A DNA stretch of 64,000 bases from Agaricicola taiwanensis (lineage in GTDB: Bacteria; Pseudomonadota; Alphaproteobacteria; Rhizobiales; Methylopilaceae): positions 1,364,001 to 1,428,000 of the forward strand of contig NZ_BMCP01000001.1 in assembly GCF_014635245.1 (NCBI RefSeq). The letters are read 5' to 3'. The position numbers and the translations under genes were made by a program. The notes beneath the pieces are model-generated. The model did no database searches and was not told the origin of the DNA. It saw only the letters and a list, made by a program, of their open reading frames with translations. This document shows positions 1-10,118 of the stretch, one piece after another (within the stretch, counting starts at the first letter, position 1; every line of letters begins with the position of its first letter).

Positions 1-1
1 G

Positions 2-388
2 CGGCCGGATGATGGCCGGGGCTGGGACCTGCTGGCGCCGGTCTACCTCCGGGTGGGGCGGGCGACCGACGCGGCCAAGGCCTATGACAACGCCATCCGT
101 CTCCTCGGCTCGTCCCCGGAGCGCGAGGCCGGACGAGGCGAGGCCCTGACCATCGAAGCCAAGGGTATCGTCACCCCGGAGGCGAGAGCCGCCTTTTCGC
201 GGGCGGTTGAGAAAGATCCGGAAAACGCCCGGGCGCGCTACTTCCTGGCGCGCGCCAAGGCGCAGGATGGAGACCGGGCAGGGGCTGCGGCGGATATGAG
301 GGCACTGCTTGCGGAAGGTTCGGAGGATGCCCCCTGGCGTTCTTTCGTGGAGCGCGCGATCGAGGAATTTGAAGGAGCCCGGCCATGA
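2..388 (+). CDS. ccmI: CcmI, C-terminal part (cut by the window start)
   Basis: C-terminal end of the cytochrome c maturation factor CcmI (CycH), the TPR-containing chaperone that presents apocytochrome c to the CcmF/CcmH haem ligation machinery at the periplasmic side of the inner membrane. The reading frame is open from base 2 and contains tetratricopeptide-like helices (a motif reading [18 protein letters not shown] and a later unit around [16 protein letters not shown]). The stop codon overlaps the ccmE start (ATGA), as in rhizobial cycHJKL operons. The identification rests on the TPR character plus position directly before ccmE. The N-terminal membrane segments lie outside the window. 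Confidence 0.85.
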   Translation, partial: RPDDGRGWDLLAPVYLRVGRATDAAKAYDNAIRLLGSSPEREAGRGEALTIEAKGIVTPEARAAFSRAVEKDPENARARYFLARAKAQDGDRAGAAADMRALLAEGSEDAPWRSFVERAIEEFEGARP

Positions 389-828
389 CGCGCAAGCAGC
401 GGCGGCTGATCCTGATCGGCGCGGCGGGCGCCGTGCTGTCGCTGGCGCTCGCGCTGGTGCTCACGGCACTGCGCGATTCCATCGTGTTCTTCCGCACGCC
501 GACCGAAGTGGCTTCGGGCGGCATCGACAGCGGTTCGCGCCTGCGGCTCGGCGGGCTCGTGGGCCAAGGCTCGATCGAGCGCGGCGAAAATCTCGCGATC
601 CGCTTCAGCGTGACCGATGGCGGCAGCACGGTTCCGGTGTCCTACGTCGGGCTTCTGCCCGATCTTTTCCGCGAAGGCCAGGGCGTGGTGATCGAAGGCG
701 TGCTGGAATCCGGCGGCACGGTCCGGGCCGATACGGTGCTGGCCAAGCACGACGAGAATTACATGCCGCGCGAGGTGGCGGACGCCCTCAAGGCACAGGG
801 CGTCTGGAAGGGCGAGGGCGAAAGGTGA
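385..828 (+). CDS. ccmE: CcmE, periplasmic haem chaperone
   Basis: CcmE (CycJ) binds haem covalently through a conserved histidine and hands it to CcmF for attachment to apocytochromes c. The 147-residue protein has one N-terminal membrane anchor (residues about 8-28) followed by a beta-barrel (OB-fold) domain. The haem-binding motif is [10 protein letters not shown], with the histidine and following tyrosine present, so the protein should be functional. Length is normal for the family. It overlaps ccmI by four bases and its stop overlaps the GTG start of ccmF, indicating translational coupling in one operon. Confidence 0.95.
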   Translation: MTRKQRRLILIGAAGAVLSLALALVLTALRDSIVFFRTPTEVASGGIDSGSRLRLGGLVGQGSIERGENLAIRFSVTDGGSTVPVSYVGLLPDLFREGQGVVIEGVLESGGTVRADTVLAKHDENYMPREVADALKAQGVWKGEGER

Positions 829-2807
829 TCATCGAAGCCGGCCATTACGCGCTCGTTCTCGCGCTGGTCCTCAGTATCGTGCAGGGGGTCCTGCCGTTCT
901 GGGGCGCGCGCGCCCATGATCGCACGCTCATTGAAACATCGGGGCCGATCGCGCTGGGTGTGCTCTTCTTCATCGCCGCCTCCTTCGCGGCCCTGACATG
1001 GGCCTATGTCGCCTCCGATTTCTCCGTGCTCAATGTCGTTCAGAACTCGCATTCGGCGAAGCCGCTGATCTACAAGATCTCGGGCGTCTGGGGGAACCAC
1101 GAAGGCTCCATGCTGCTCTGGGTCCTGATCCTGGCGCTTTTCGCCGCTCTGGTGGTCATCTTCGGCAGGCGCCTTCCGCCGGTGCTGCGTGCCGACGTGC
1201 TCGCGGTCCAGGGGTGGATCGCCGCCGCTTTTCTTGTCTTCATCATTGCGGCGTCCAATCCCTTCGCGCGGGTCAGCCCGCCTCCGATTGAGGGACAGGA
1301 CCTCAACCCTCTTCTGCAGGACATCGGCCTGGCGCTGCATCCGCCGCTGCTCTATCTCGGCTATGTCGGCTTCTCCATGTCCTTCGCCTTCGCCGTGGCG
1401 GCCCTCATCGAAGGTCGCATCGACGCAGCCTGGGCGCGCTGGGTGCGGCCCTGGACGCTGGCGGCCTGGATCTCGCTCACGCTCGGCATCGCGCTTGGCT
1501 CCTACTGGGCTTACTACGAGCTTGGCTGGGGCGGCTTCTGGTTCTGGGATCCGGTGGAAAACGCCTCGCTGCTGCCCTGGCTCGCGGGCACGGCGCTCCT
1601 GCACTCGGCACTCGTCGTGGAAAAGCGCGATGCGCTCAAAATCTGGACCGTGCTGCTCGCGATCCTTACCTTCTCGCTGTCGTTGCTGGGCACCTTCCTC
1701 GTACGCTCCGGCGTCCTTACCTCGGTTCATGCGTTTGCGGTCGATCCGCAGCGCGGACTGTTCATCCTGATCATCCTCGCCGTCTTCATCGGCGGATCGC
1801 TTTCGCTTTTCGCGGCAAGGGCGGGGGCGCTGAAGCCTGGTGGGCTGTTTTCGCCGATCAGCCGCGAAGGCGGGCTCGTCTTGAACAACCTGCTTCTGTC
1901 GGCGGTTACTGTCACGGTTCTCGTGGGGACGCTCTATCCACTGGCGCTGGAGGCGGTGACAGGGCACAAGATTTCGGTCGGCCCGCCCTTCTTCAACGCA
2001 ACTGTCGGCCCGCTCTTCCTGCCGCTCCTGATCGCGCTGCCGTTCGGGCCACTGCTGGCGTGGAAGCGCGGTGACATCGGAGCGGCGGCTCAACGTCTCC
2101 TCGCCCTCATGATCGCCGCCGCACTCCTTGCGATGGTGTTGATCGCCCTTGTCGATGGCGCGTCCATTCCGGCGATGCTGGCTCTCGCGCTGGGTGCCTA
2201 TGTCGCCGTCGGCGGTTTTTCGGAACTGGTCGAACGCTCCAGGCTCGGCCGGGTTTCGCCTGCGGAAAGTCTTCGCCGCCTGGTTGGCTTGCCGCGCTCT
2301 GCCTGGGGGGGCGCACTCGGTCACGCTGGGGTCGGCCTTACTTTGATCGGCATCGTCGCCGCCACGGCGGGACTTGAAGAGCACGGCGCCACCCTGACGC
2401 AGGGCCAGAGTATCGAGGCCGGCGGTTATACCGTGACCCTTGAACGGATCGAGCAGCGAAACGGCTCCAATTACCGCGACCTTGCCGGTGTCTTCTCGAT
2501 CCGGCGCGGCGGTGTGGAGAAGGGCGAGGTGGAAGCCGCCAAGCGGATTTACATCGCGCGCGGGATGGAAACCACGGAGGTGGGTCTCGTCACGTTCGGT
2601 CTGGGCCAGCTCTATGTCGTGACCGGGGAAAGGTCTGGCGGCACAACGCTCGACGTGCGCCTGTCGTGGCGTCCGCTGGTTCTTCTGATCTGGGGCGGCG
2701 CCTTCATCATGGCCGCCGGGGGCCTGCTGTCGCTGGCGGATCGCCGTCTGCGATTGGGTGCGCCTCGGCGTGCCGCCGCGCGCTCCGTGCCGGTGGCCGC
2801 CGAATGA
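825..2807 (+). CDS. ccmF: CcmF, haem lyase membrane subunit
   Basis: CcmF (CycK) is the large polytopic inner-membrane subunit of the cytochrome c haem lyase. I place the start at the GTG that overlaps the ccmE stop, giving 660 residues, the usual family length. An open frame continues further upstream but runs over ccmE. The tryptophan-rich haem-handling signature is visible ([19 protein letters not shown]), along with the [13 protein letters not shown] segment and many hydrophobic helices. The stop overlaps the ATG of ccmH (ATGA). ccmG is not next to it in this window. Confidence 0.95.
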   Translation: MIIEAGHYALVLALVLSIVQGVLPFWGARAHDRTLIETSGPIALGVLFFIAASFAALTWAYVASDFSVLNVVQNSHSAKPLIYKISGVWGNHEGSMLLWVLILALFAALVVIFGRRLPPVLRADVLAVQGWIAAAFLVFIIAASNPFARVSPPPIEGQDLNPLLQDIGLALHPPLLYLGYVGFSMSFAFAVAALIEGRIDAAWARWVRPWTLAAWISLTLGIALGSYWAYYELGWGGFWFWDPVENASLLPWLAGTALLHSALVVEKRDALKIWTVLLAILTFSLSLLGTFLVRSGVLTSVHAFAVDPQRGLFILIILAVFIGGSLSLFAARAGALKPGGLFSPISREGGLVLNNLLLSAVTVTVLVGTLYPLALEAVTGHKISVGPPFFNATVGPLFLPLLIALPFGPLLAWKRGDIGAAAQRLLALMIAAALLAMVLIALVDGASIPAMLALALGAYVAVGGFSELVERSRLGRVSPAESLRRLVGLPRSAWGGALGHAGVGLTLIGIVAATAGLEEHGATLTQGQSIEAGGYTVTLERIEQRNGSNYRDLAGVFSIRRGGVEKGEVEAAKRIYIARGMETTEVGLVTFGLGQLYVVTGERSGGTTLDVRLSWRPLVLLIWGGAFIMAAGGLLSLADRRLRLGAPRRAAARSVPVAAE

Positions 2808-3274
2808 GAAACGGCCTTTTCCCCGGCATGGCGCTGTTTGTGCTCCTTTCAGCCGGCACTGTCATGGCCGCCCCATTGGCCGATCCGGCGGAGGAGGCGC
2901 GGGCCCAGGCTCTGTTCCGGGAACTCCGCTGCCTTGTCTGCCAGAACCAGTCCATCGTCGATTCCAACGCTCCGCTCGCCGAGGATCTGCGCACCCTGGT
3001 GCGCGAACGGATAGAGGCGCGGGACAGCGACGAGGAGATCAAGCGGTTTCTGGTGGCGCGATATGGTGAGTTCATCCTGCTGCGGCCGAGACTGACGTGG
3101 GAGACCCTGCTGCTGTGGGGCGCCCCGGTATTCGCCCTCGTCGGGGGCCTTGCCTTGTCCGCGCGTGCCATGCGCCGCCGTCGCCATCTCTCTGGCAGGC
3201 AGATGGGTTTGAGCGAGGACGAGGAAGAGCGGCTGAAGGCTCTGCTTGGCCGTGATGAAGGTCCGATCTCCTGA
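2804..3274 (+). CDS. ccmH: CcmH, apocytochrome thiol oxidoreductase
   Basis: CcmH (CycL) is a membrane-anchored periplasmic thiol-disulfide protein that reduces the CXXCH motif of apocytochromes before haem ligation. The 156-residue protein has a signal peptide (residues 1 to about 22), the active-site motif LRCLVCQNQS with both cysteines, and a C-terminal transmembrane helix (about residues 100-122) followed by a short basic cytoplasmic tail. It is the short form, with the TPR part carried separately by CcmI. It overlaps ccmF by four bases and is the last gene of the operon. Confidence 0.95.
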   Translation: MRNGLFPGMALFVLLSAGTVMAAPLADPAEEARAQALFRELRCLVCQNQSIVDSNAPLAEDLRTLVRERIEARDSDEEIKRFLVARYGEFILLRPRLTWETLLLWGAPVFALVGGLALSARAMRRRRHLSGRQMGLSEDEEERLKALLGRDEGPIS

Positions 3275-3383
3275 ACCTTACGAAGATTTCATGTTGAAGT
3301 CATGGAGCCGTAAGGCGGGCAGGAGCATTTATGGTTCCAACCAATAGGGGCGTTTCGCCCAGTTCGGTTTGGAGAAAACAAAC

Positions 3384-4988
3384 ATGACCACCAATCAAGA
3401 TGCAGGCGCGCCGAAGGCTTCCAAGGGAGGCGTTCTGAACCGCCGCCGTATTGCCCTTCTCGGCTCCGTCTTCGCTGTGGCTCTCGCCGGTGCTGTGGCG
3501 GTCGAGCCCGTGTTCGGCCCCTCCGCTCCGGCATTTGCCCAAAATCCCATCCAGGCGCCGGCCGTCAACCAGCCGCCGAGCTTTGCCGACATCGTCGAGG
3601 CAGTGAAGCCTGCGGTTGTCGGCGTTCGCGTGAAGACAGCCGAGCGTGAAACGCAGACCAGCCAGACCCTGGAAGACATGCCCTTCTTCCGCGATCTGCC
3701 GAAGGATCACCCGCTGCGCCGCTTCTTCGACGATTTCGGTTTTCAGCAGGACAGCCCGAACCGCGACCGCTTCGGCCGCGGACCGCGCGGGGAGGGACCC
3801 CGCCAGCACCGCCGTTTCGGTATGGCGCAGGGCTCCGGTTTCTTCATCTCCGCTGACGGCTATGTCATCACCAACAATCACGTCGTTGAAAATGCCGACG
3901 AGGTCGAATTGACCACGGACGCCGGCGATACGCTGAAGGCCAAGATCATCGGCACCGACCCTCGCACCGACCTTGCGCTGCTGAAGGTTGATGGAGCCGG
4001 CAAGGACTTCCCCTTCGTGAAGCTGGCCGGTGCAGCGCCGCGGATCGGCGAGTGGGTCGTGGCTATCGGTAACCCGTTCGGTCTCGGCGGCACTGTGACC
4101 GCCGGCATCGTCTCAGCGCGCGGTCGCGACATCGGCTCCGGCCCCTACGATGATTTCCTTCAGATCGACGCGGCGGTGAACCGCGGCAACTCCGGCGGCC
4201 CGACCTTCAACATGCAGGGCGAGGTCGTCGGTGTGAACACCGCAATCTTCTCGCCGTCGGGCGGCAATGTGGGCATCGCCTTCGCTGTGCCGTCCGAGGT
4301 CGCCAGCCACGTCGTCGCTTCGCTGAAGGAGAATGGAACGGTCACGCGCGGCTGGCTCGGCATCCAGATTCAGCCGATCACGGAAGACATCGCGGCCAGC
4401 ATCGGCCTTGAAGACACCAAGGGTGCCTTGGTGGCCGAACCGCAGGCGGACTCGCCGGCGGCCAAGGCCGGCATTAAGGCTGGCGACGCCATCACCAAGG
4501 TCGATGGTCAGGTGGTGGAAGGCCCCCGCGAACTGTCCCGCCAGATCGCCAATCTGGAGCCGGGCAAGGAGACCGCGCTCACCGTCTGGCGTGACGGCAA
4601 GGAGCAGACCATCACCGTGAAGCTGGGCACCCTGCCGGATGACCCGCAGATGGCGAAGGCCGATAATCCGCGCGGATCCGATCAGGACAAGGGTGCAGGC
4701 TCGCGTGCCTTGACTGACTATGGCCTGGAGCTCGACTCCGCCCGCAACATGCCGGGTGCCGGCAGCGAAGGCGTCGTGGTGACCGATGTGGCGACCGACA
4801 GCGCGCTGGTCGATCGTCTGAAGTCGGGCGACATCATCCTCGAGGTGGGCGGCGAGAAGGTGAGCCGTCCTTCGCAGGTTGCTGAAATCCTGTCGACCGC
4901 CAAGGCGGATGGCAAGAAGGCGGTGCTCCTGCGCGTGAAGTCGGGCGACAGCACCCGCTTCGTGGCCATTCCCACCGATCACGGCTAA
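3384..4988 (+). CDS. degP: DegP/HtrA-type periplasmic serine protease
   Basis: Periplasmic serine endoprotease and chaperone that removes misfolded envelope proteins. I use ATG 3384 (534 residues), preceded by GGAG at 3371-3374; a TTG five codons upstream is less likely. A membrane or signal segment covers residues about 22-45. The trypsin-like triad is complete: His166 (NNHVV), Asp196 (RTDLALL) and Ser270 (GNSGGP). Two PDZ domains follow, at about 290-400 and 430-525. A Gly/Arg-rich loop (about 105-150) precedes the catalytic His. It lies between ccmH and a two-component pair, the usual rhizobial order. Confidence 0.93.
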   Translation: MTTNQDAGAPKASKGGVLNRRRIALLGSVFAVALAGAVAVEPVFGPSAPAFAQNPIQAPAVNQPPSFADIVEAVKPAVVGVRVKTAERETQTSQTLEDMPFFRDLPKDHPLRRFFDDFGFQQDSPNRDRFGRGPRGEGPRQHRRFGMAQGSGFFISADGYVITNNHVVENADEVELTTDAGDTLKAKIIGTDPRTDLALLKVDGAGKDFPFVKLAGAAPRIGEWVVAIGNPFGLGGTVTAGIVSARGRDIGSGPYDDFLQIDAAVNRGNSGGPTFNMQGEVVGVNTAIFSPSGGNVGIAFAVPSEVASHVVASLKENGTVTRGWLGIQIQPITEDIAASIGLEDTKGALVAEPQADSPAAKAGIKAGDAITKVDGQVVEGPRELSRQIANLEPGKETALTVWRDGKEQTITVKLGTLPDDPQMAKADNPRGSDQDKGAGSRALTDYGLELDSARNMPGAGSEGVVVTDVATDSALVDRLKSGDIILEVGGEKVSRPSQVAEILSTAKADGKKAVLLRVKSGDSTRFVAIPTDHG

Positions 4989-5047
4989 GACTTGCTTCCG
5001 GCGCGGGTGGCCGATCGCCGCCCGCGTCGGAGGAGTATTTCCGCACC

Positions 5048-5728
5048 ATGAAGATTCTCATCATCGAGGATGACGCGCCTGCGGCGACCTATCTGGTCAA
5101 GGCCCTGCGCGAGTCCGGCCATACCGCCACCCATGCCGCCGATGGTGAAGAGGGCCTAGCCCTGGCGCGAGGCGAGAGCTTCGATGTCCTGGTCGTCGAC
5201 AGGATGCTGCCGAAGCTTGACGGCCTCACCATTGTCGAACGGCTGCGGGAGGAGGGAGATCGCACACCCGTGCTGATCCTCTCCGCCATGGCGCAGGTGG
5301 ATGACCGCGTGGCCGGTCTGCGCGCCGGCGGTGATGACTATCTCACCAAACCCTATGCCTTTTCCGAGCTTCTGGCCCGCGTCGAGGCTCTGTCGCGGCG
5401 AACCGCACCCGCGGCCGCCGAGACCACATACCGCGTCGGTGGGCTGGAGCTGGACCGCCTGTCGCACAGCGTCACACGCGATGGACAGGAGATCATCCTG
5501 CAACCACGCGAGTTCAGGCTTCTGGAATACCTTATGCGTTACGCGGGGCAGGTGGTGACGCGCACCATGCTTCTGGAGAATGTTTGGGACTACCACTTCG
5601 ATCCGCAGACCAATGTGATCGACGTCCATGTCTCGCGATTGCGCTCCAAAATCGACAAGGGCTTCGATCGTCCCTTGCTGCACACCATCCGCGGCGCGGG
5701 ATATGTGGTCCGTGAAAGCGCTCGGTAG
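5048..5728 (+). CDS. OmpR-family response regulator
   Basis: DNA-binding two-component response regulator of 226 residues. The receiver domain has the acidic pair EDD (residues 7-9), phospho-acceptor Asp51 (VVDRMLP), Ser79 and Lys101 (LTKP). The C-terminal winged-helix domain shows the usual LQPREFRLLEYL and HVSRLRSKI segments. It sits about 60 bases after degP, and the kinase gene starts inside its 3' end, so the two are a cognate pair. The position suggests a link to envelope stress or degP control, but the target genes cannot be read from the sequence. Confidence 0.93.
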   Translation: MKILIIEDDAPAATYLVKALRESGHTATHAADGEEGLALARGESFDVLVVDRMLPKLDGLTIVERLREEGDRTPVLILSAMAQVDDRVAGLRAGGDDYLTKPYAFSELLARVEALSRRTAPAAAETTYRVGGLELDRLSHSVTRDGQEIILQPREFRLLEYLMRYAGQVVTRTMLLENVWDYHFDPQTNVIDVHVSRLRSKIDKGFDRPLLHTIRGAGYVVRESAR

Positions 5729-7103
5729 GCTTCTCCGCACCACTGCCTTCAAGTTGGCCCTCGGCCTTCTCGCGGTCTTCGCACTCGCGGCCGTCCTGGC
5801 GCTCGGCTACGGCGTCTGGCAGGCAAGCCGCCTGGTGCAGAGCCAGATTGCCGAGACGGTCGATGCGGAAATAGCCGTGCTGCGCGAGCAGTATCGCCTC
5901 GGCGGGCTGCGCCAGCTCGTCGTCGTGGTCGAAGACCGCGCCAAGCAGGCCAATTCCCTTCTCTACCTTTTGACCTCGCCCATGGGAGAGCCGCTGATCG
6001 GCAACATCGGCGCCATCCCTCCCGGCGTTATCAATCAGGCAGGCGTCAGCGAGGTGCCCTATAGCCGCGCGGACAGCGATATTGTGGCCCGCGATGATGC
6101 CTATGTCCGTGTCGAGGTGTTGTCGGGAGGTTTCCGCCTTCTGGTCGGGCGCGACCTCGGCGAACGTCGGCGTGTGGCGGAAGTCATCACCCGCTCGGTG
6201 CTCAGCGCTCTTGCCCTGGTGGTCATCGTCGGCCTCCTGGGCGGCTTCTTCGTCGCGCGCCGTGTGCTCTATCGCTTGGATGCCATGACGGCGACGAGCC
6301 GGCGCATCATGGCGGGTGATCTGACGAAGCGGCTGATGGTGACGGGAGCCGGCGATGAATTCGACCGACTCGCGCTTGCCACCAACGCCATGCTCGATCG
6401 CATCGGTATCCTGATGAGTGAATTGAAGGAGGTCTCGGACAATATCGCCCATGACCTAAGGACGCCGCTGACGCGCCTGCGCAACAGGGCCGAGGAGGCG
6501 CTTCGTACGGCTCACGACGAAGCCGGCTGGCGTGTGGCTCTGGAAGGCATCATCGAGGAATCGGAAGGGCTGACGCGCACCTTCGAGGCCCTCCTTCTGA
6601 TCGCTCGCGCCGAGGCCGGAGCCGTACGTGACCATATGACGACGATCGATCTTGCCGCCATGGCGACGGATGTGGTCGAGCTCTACGAGCCAGTCGCGGA
6701 AGAGGCTGATTTGGAGCTGAAGCTGGAAGCGAGCGGCCCCGTCGAGATCCATGGCCATCGGGAGCTGATGGGACAGGCGCTGGCCAATCTGCTCGACAAC
6801 GCCATCAAGCATGGTGGTGCGGCAGGAGGAGGTTCCATGGTTTCGGTCACCGTCGAGCGGTTGGGGGACAAGGCGCGCCTCGTTGTTGCCGACCGCGGGC
6901 AGGGCATTCCCGAAGAAGACCGGATGCGCGTGCTGGAACGCTTCGTGCGTCTGGAGGAGAGTAAATCACGCCCCGGCTCCGGCCTCGGCCTCAGCTTGGC
7001 CGCCGCGGTTGTTCGGTTGCATGATGGCGACATCGAGCTGCAAGACAATGCACCAGGCTTGAGGATCGTGGTCGACATTCCACTGGTCCAGGCAAAGACC
7101 TGA
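5712..7103 (+). CDS. Sensor histidine kinase, partner of the upstream regulator
   Basis: Membrane sensor kinase of 463 residues from GTG 5712, which overlaps the regulator gene; ATG 5703 is an alternative three codons earlier. A GGGA at 5698-5701 is better spaced for the GTG. Two transmembrane helices (about residues 10-32 and 155-180) flank a periplasmic sensor region of roughly 120 residues. A HAMP linker follows, then the HisKA box with His247 (NIAHDLRTPLTRLR), and the ATPase with N box (NLLDNAIKHGG), G1 (ADRGQGIPEE) and G2 (GSGLGLSLA). The signal sensed is unknown. Confidence 0.92.
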   Translation: MKALGRLLRTTAFKLALGLLAVFALAAVLALGYGVWQASRLVQSQIAETVDAEIAVLREQYRLGGLRQLVVVVEDRAKQANSLLYLLTSPMGEPLIGNIGAIPPGVINQAGVSEVPYSRADSDIVARDDAYVRVEVLSGGFRLLVGRDLGERRRVAEVITRSVLSALALVVIVGLLGGFFVARRVLYRLDAMTATSRRIMAGDLTKRLMVTGAGDEFDRLALATNAMLDRIGILMSELKEVSDNIAHDLRTPLTRLRNRAEEALRTAHDEAGWRVALEGIIEESEGLTRTFEALLLIARAEAGAVRDHMTTIDLAAMATDVVELYEPVAEEADLELKLEASGPVEIHGHRELMGQALANLLDNAIKHGGAAGGGSMVSVTVERLGDKARLVVADRGQGIPEEDRMRVLERFVRLEESKSRPGSGLGLSLAAAVVRLHDGDIELQDNAPGLRIVVDIPLVQAKT

Positions 7104-7183
7104 CGGATAAGCCCAGCCAATACGAATGGCGACAGCTTGAGGCTTGCCGTGCTTCATGGCACTCCAGTTCATAACGATAAGAT

Positions 7184-10111
7184 ATGGAGGAAGCCTTGGC
7201 TGTGCTTGCAGATCTCTTGAAGCAAGGCCCCCGCGTAGTCGATGCGGACCAGGCGGAACGGCGCCTGGGAGACATGCTGGCCGCCAGTTCCAGGCTCTCC
7301 AAGCTCGTCAACAAGCGTCCCCCTCTTGCAGATTTCCTCAAAGGGGTCTTCGACGGCTCATCCTATCTCTGGTCCCTGGCGGAGCGGGACCCGGATCGCT
7401 TCGCCACGCTCCTTGGCGCCGATGCGGATGAGATGGCAACGTCCATCCTTGCCTCCATGGCGGCCGCGGCAGGGCCGGACACCGATCGCAACGCTGCCAT
7501 GGCGCAGTTGCGGCAAGGCAAGCGCGACGCGGCACTGCTGGCCGGCATCTGTGATCTCGGCGGCGTCTGGCCGGGCCGGCGCGTCACAGCGTTTCTCACC
7601 GATATGTTCGATGCCGCCATCTCGGCCGCCATACGGCAACTTCTGTGGGAAGCCACCGCGCGGGGCCAATTCCATCCGCAAGACCCTGCCGATCCGGAAA
7701 GAGGGTCAGGCCTCATCATCTGGGGCATGGGAAAGCTCGGCGCCCGCGAGATCAATTATTCCTCGGATATCGACCTCATCGTCTTCTATGATCCGGCCAT
7801 TGCCCCGTTGGCAGACGGCGTTGAACCAGGCCCCTTCTTCACCAGGCTGACGCAGCACTTCGTGCGGATGCTGCAGGACCGGACAGCCGACGGCTATGTC
7901 GCCCGCACCGACCTCAGACTGCGGCCTGATCCAGGTTCAACCTCCGTGGCGATTCCGGTCGAGCAGGCGCTGGTCTACTACGAAACGGTCGGCCAGAACT
8001 GGGAACGCGCCGCCTTGATCAAGGCGCGCTGCTGCGCTGGCGATATCGCGGCCGGCGAGGCTGTCTACGCCGAGCTCGCGCCTTTCATCTGGCGCAAATA
8101 TCTCGACTATGCCGCCATCTCCGACATTCACGCGATGAAGCGCCAGATTCACGCGCATCGCGGCCATGGCGCCATCGCCATCGAAGGGCACAACGTCAAA
8201 CTGGGGCGTGGCGGCATCCGCGAGATCGAGTTCTTCGCCCAGACCCAGCAGCTGGTGGCCGGCGGACGCAATCCGGAGCTGCGCATCAAAGACACCGAGA
8301 GCGCGCTTGGCGCTCTGGTAGAGGCCAAATGGATCTCGCCTGAGGCGCGGGATGAACTGGTGGAAGCCTATTGGTTTCTGCGCGGCATCGAGCATCGGCT
8401 GCAGATGATCGCGGATGAGCAGACCCACGTCCTGCCGGACAGCCGTGAGGGCATGGAGCGCTTTGCCCGCTTCTGTGGATACAGCAGCCGGGATGAGCTG
8501 GCGGCGGCGCTGATGCAGCGGTTCGAGCGGGTGGAGGAACACTACGCCCATCTGTTCGAGGATGCCCCCACGCTTTCCTCGACCGCAGGAAATCTTGTGT
8601 TCGCGGGAGAGGACGACGACCCGGAAACGCTGGCAACCCTGTCCCGCATGCGGTTCGAGGATCCGGTGCGGGTCCTCCAGTTGGTGCGCGGCTGGCATCA
8701 CGGGCGGTATCAATCCATGAAAAGCGCGCGAGCGCGCGAGCTTTTGACGGAATTGATGCCGGCGCTGCTGCAGGCCTTTGCCGAGACCTATCGGCCCGAC
8801 GCCGCCCTTATCGCCTTCGACCATGTGCTGGGACGAATGCCGGCCGGTGTGCAGTTCATGGCTCTGCTTCGTTCCAATCCCAGTCTTCTCGGCCTCATCG
8901 CCGATGTGCTCGGCACAGCGCCGCGTCTGGGCGAGGCGGTGGCGCGGCGGCCGCATGTTCTCGATGCGGTCATCGAGCCCTCCTTCTTCGCGTCTGTTCC
9001 GACCCTGGAGGAGCAGTCCTCGCGCCTGTCGGTCGCATTGAACGAGGCGGAGAGCTACGAGGATGTGCTGAACCGTGCCCGCATCTTCGGTCAGGAGCAG
9101 ATGGTTCTGATCGGCGTCAGGGTGCTATCAGGCACGCTGCCGCCAGAACAGGCAGGCGCCGCCTTTTCGAGACTGGCCGACCTCATGATCCAGACGCTTA
9201 CAAAAGCGGCTGAAAGTGAGATCGTGACCGTGCACGGTCGCGTACCAGGTGGTGAGGCGGCCATCCTGGCCATGGGGCGTCTCGGATCCTGTGAGATGAC
9301 CGCCTCGTCGGATCTCGACCTCATCCTGCTCTATGACCACGACAACGACGTGCAGGGCTCCGACGGCAGACGCGAGCTATCACCGACGCAATATTTCTCT
9401 CGCCTGATCCAGCGCAGCGTATCGGCCCTGACCGCGCAGACGGCGGAAGGGGCGCTCTATGAAGTTGACATGCGTCTGCGTCCGTCCGGACGGGCAGGAC
9501 CCCTGGCCACCAGGATCACGGCGTTTGAGCGCTATCAGGCGGAGGAGGCCTGGACCTGGGAGCACATGGCGCTCACCCGCGCGCGCGTCGTCACCGGCTC
9601 GGAGGCCTTCCGCGCGCATGTTGAAACGGCAATCCGCGAGATCCTGTGCCGCAAACGCGATCCGAGGAAGATCGCGCGGGACGTCACTGAAATGCGGACC
9701 ATGATCGCCCAGGAGAAGGGCGATGCGGACCCTTGGGACCTAAAATTGGCGAAGGGCGGCCTGCTCGATATCGAGTTCCTGATCCAATACCTTCAACTGG
9801 TGCACGCCAATGCCCGGCCGGAGATATTGACGACATCGACCGGCGCGGCGCTCGACGTGCTGAAGAGCCACGATCTCCTTTCGGTTGGCGATTGGGAGGT
9901 TCTGAAGAGCGCGCATCGGCGTTATCACGCCTTGATGCAGGTGTTGCGCCTTTGCCTGAAGGGCCGCTTCGACCCCGGCACGGCCGGCGAGGGGCTCCTG
10001 CGCCTTCTGGCCCGATCCGCGGGCTTGCCGGATTTCGCCGCGCTGCAGGCAGAGCTGAGAGACGATCAGGTCGCGGTGCGGAAGATCTTCAAGCGGGTGG
10101 TTTCGGCCTGA
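7184..10111 (+). CDS. glnE: Glutamine synthetase adenylyltransferase/deadenylase
   Basis: GlnE adenylylates and deadenylylates glutamine synthetase in response to PII protein and glutamine. At 975 residues it is full length and contains two nucleotidyltransferase domains with intact metal-binding pairs: Asp195/Asp197 (SSDIDLIVFYD) in the N-terminal deadenylase half and Asp710/Asp712 (SSDLDLILLYD) in the C-terminal adenylylase half. The start is uncertain: GGAGG at 7186-7190 lies just inside ATG 7184 and is well spaced for TTG 7196, so the real protein may be four residues shorter. It converges with the PleC-like kinase gene. Confidence 0.95.
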   Translation: MEEALAVLADLLKQGPRVVDADQAERRLGDMLAASSRLSKLVNKRPPLADFLKGVFDGSSYLWSLAERDPDRFATLLGADADEMATSILASMAAAAGPDTDRNAAMAQLRQGKRDAALLAGICDLGGVWPGRRVTAFLTDMFDAAISAAIRQLLWEATARGQFHPQDPADPERGSGLIIWGMGKLGAREINYSSDIDLIVFYDPAIAPLADGVEPGPFFTRLTQHFVRMLQDRTADGYVARTDLRLRPDPGSTSVAIPVEQALVYYETVGQNWERAALIKARCCAGDIAAGEAVYAELAPFIWRKYLDYAAISDIHAMKRQIHAHRGHGAIAIEGHNVKLGRGGIREIEFFAQTQQLVAGGRNPELRIKDTESALGALVEAKWISPEARDELVEAYWFLRGIEHRLQMIADEQTHVLPDSREGMERFARFCGYSSRDELAAALMQRFERVEEHYAHLFEDAPTLSSTAGNLVFAGEDDDPETLATLSRMRFEDPVRVLQLVRGWHHGRYQSMKSARARELLTELMPALLQAFAETYRPDAALIAFDHVLGRMPAGVQFMALLRSNPSLLGLIADVLGTAPRLGEAVARRPHVLDAVIEPSFFASVPTLEEQSSRLSVALNEAESYEDVLNRARIFGQEQMVLIGVRVLSGTLPPEQAGAAFSRLADLMIQTLTKAAESEIVTVHGRVPGGEAAILAMGRLGSCEMTASSDLDLILLYDHDNDVQGSDGRRELSPTQYFSRLIQRSVSALTAQTAEGALYEVDMRLRPSGRAGPLATRITAFERYQAEEAWTWEHMALTRARVVTGSEAFRAHVETAIREILCRKRDPRKIARDVTEMRTMIAQEKGDADPWDLKLAKGGLLDIEFLIQYLQLVHANARPEILTTSTGAALDVLKSHDLLSVGDWEVLKSAHRRYHALMQVLRLCLKGRFDPGTAGEGLLRLLARSAGLPDFAALQAELRDDQVAVRKIFKRVVSA

Positions 10112-10118
10112 CCGCGCA

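Noticed and set aside
759-2384. Long minus-strand open frame of 541 codons opposite ccmF
   Set aside because: The product is very rich in Arg, Gln, Glu and Asp without any domain, the usual mirror image of a GC-rich membrane protein gene; ccmF on the plus strand is clear.
7156-7183. Possible sigma-54 promoter before glnE (TGGCAC then TTCAT)
   Set aside because: The -12 element lacks the invariant GC, so the match is only to the -24 half.
8715-8740. Repeated GCGCGCGA run inside glnE
   Set aside because: It is in-frame coding for Ala-Arg residues and occurs once, so it is codon usage and not a functional repeat.
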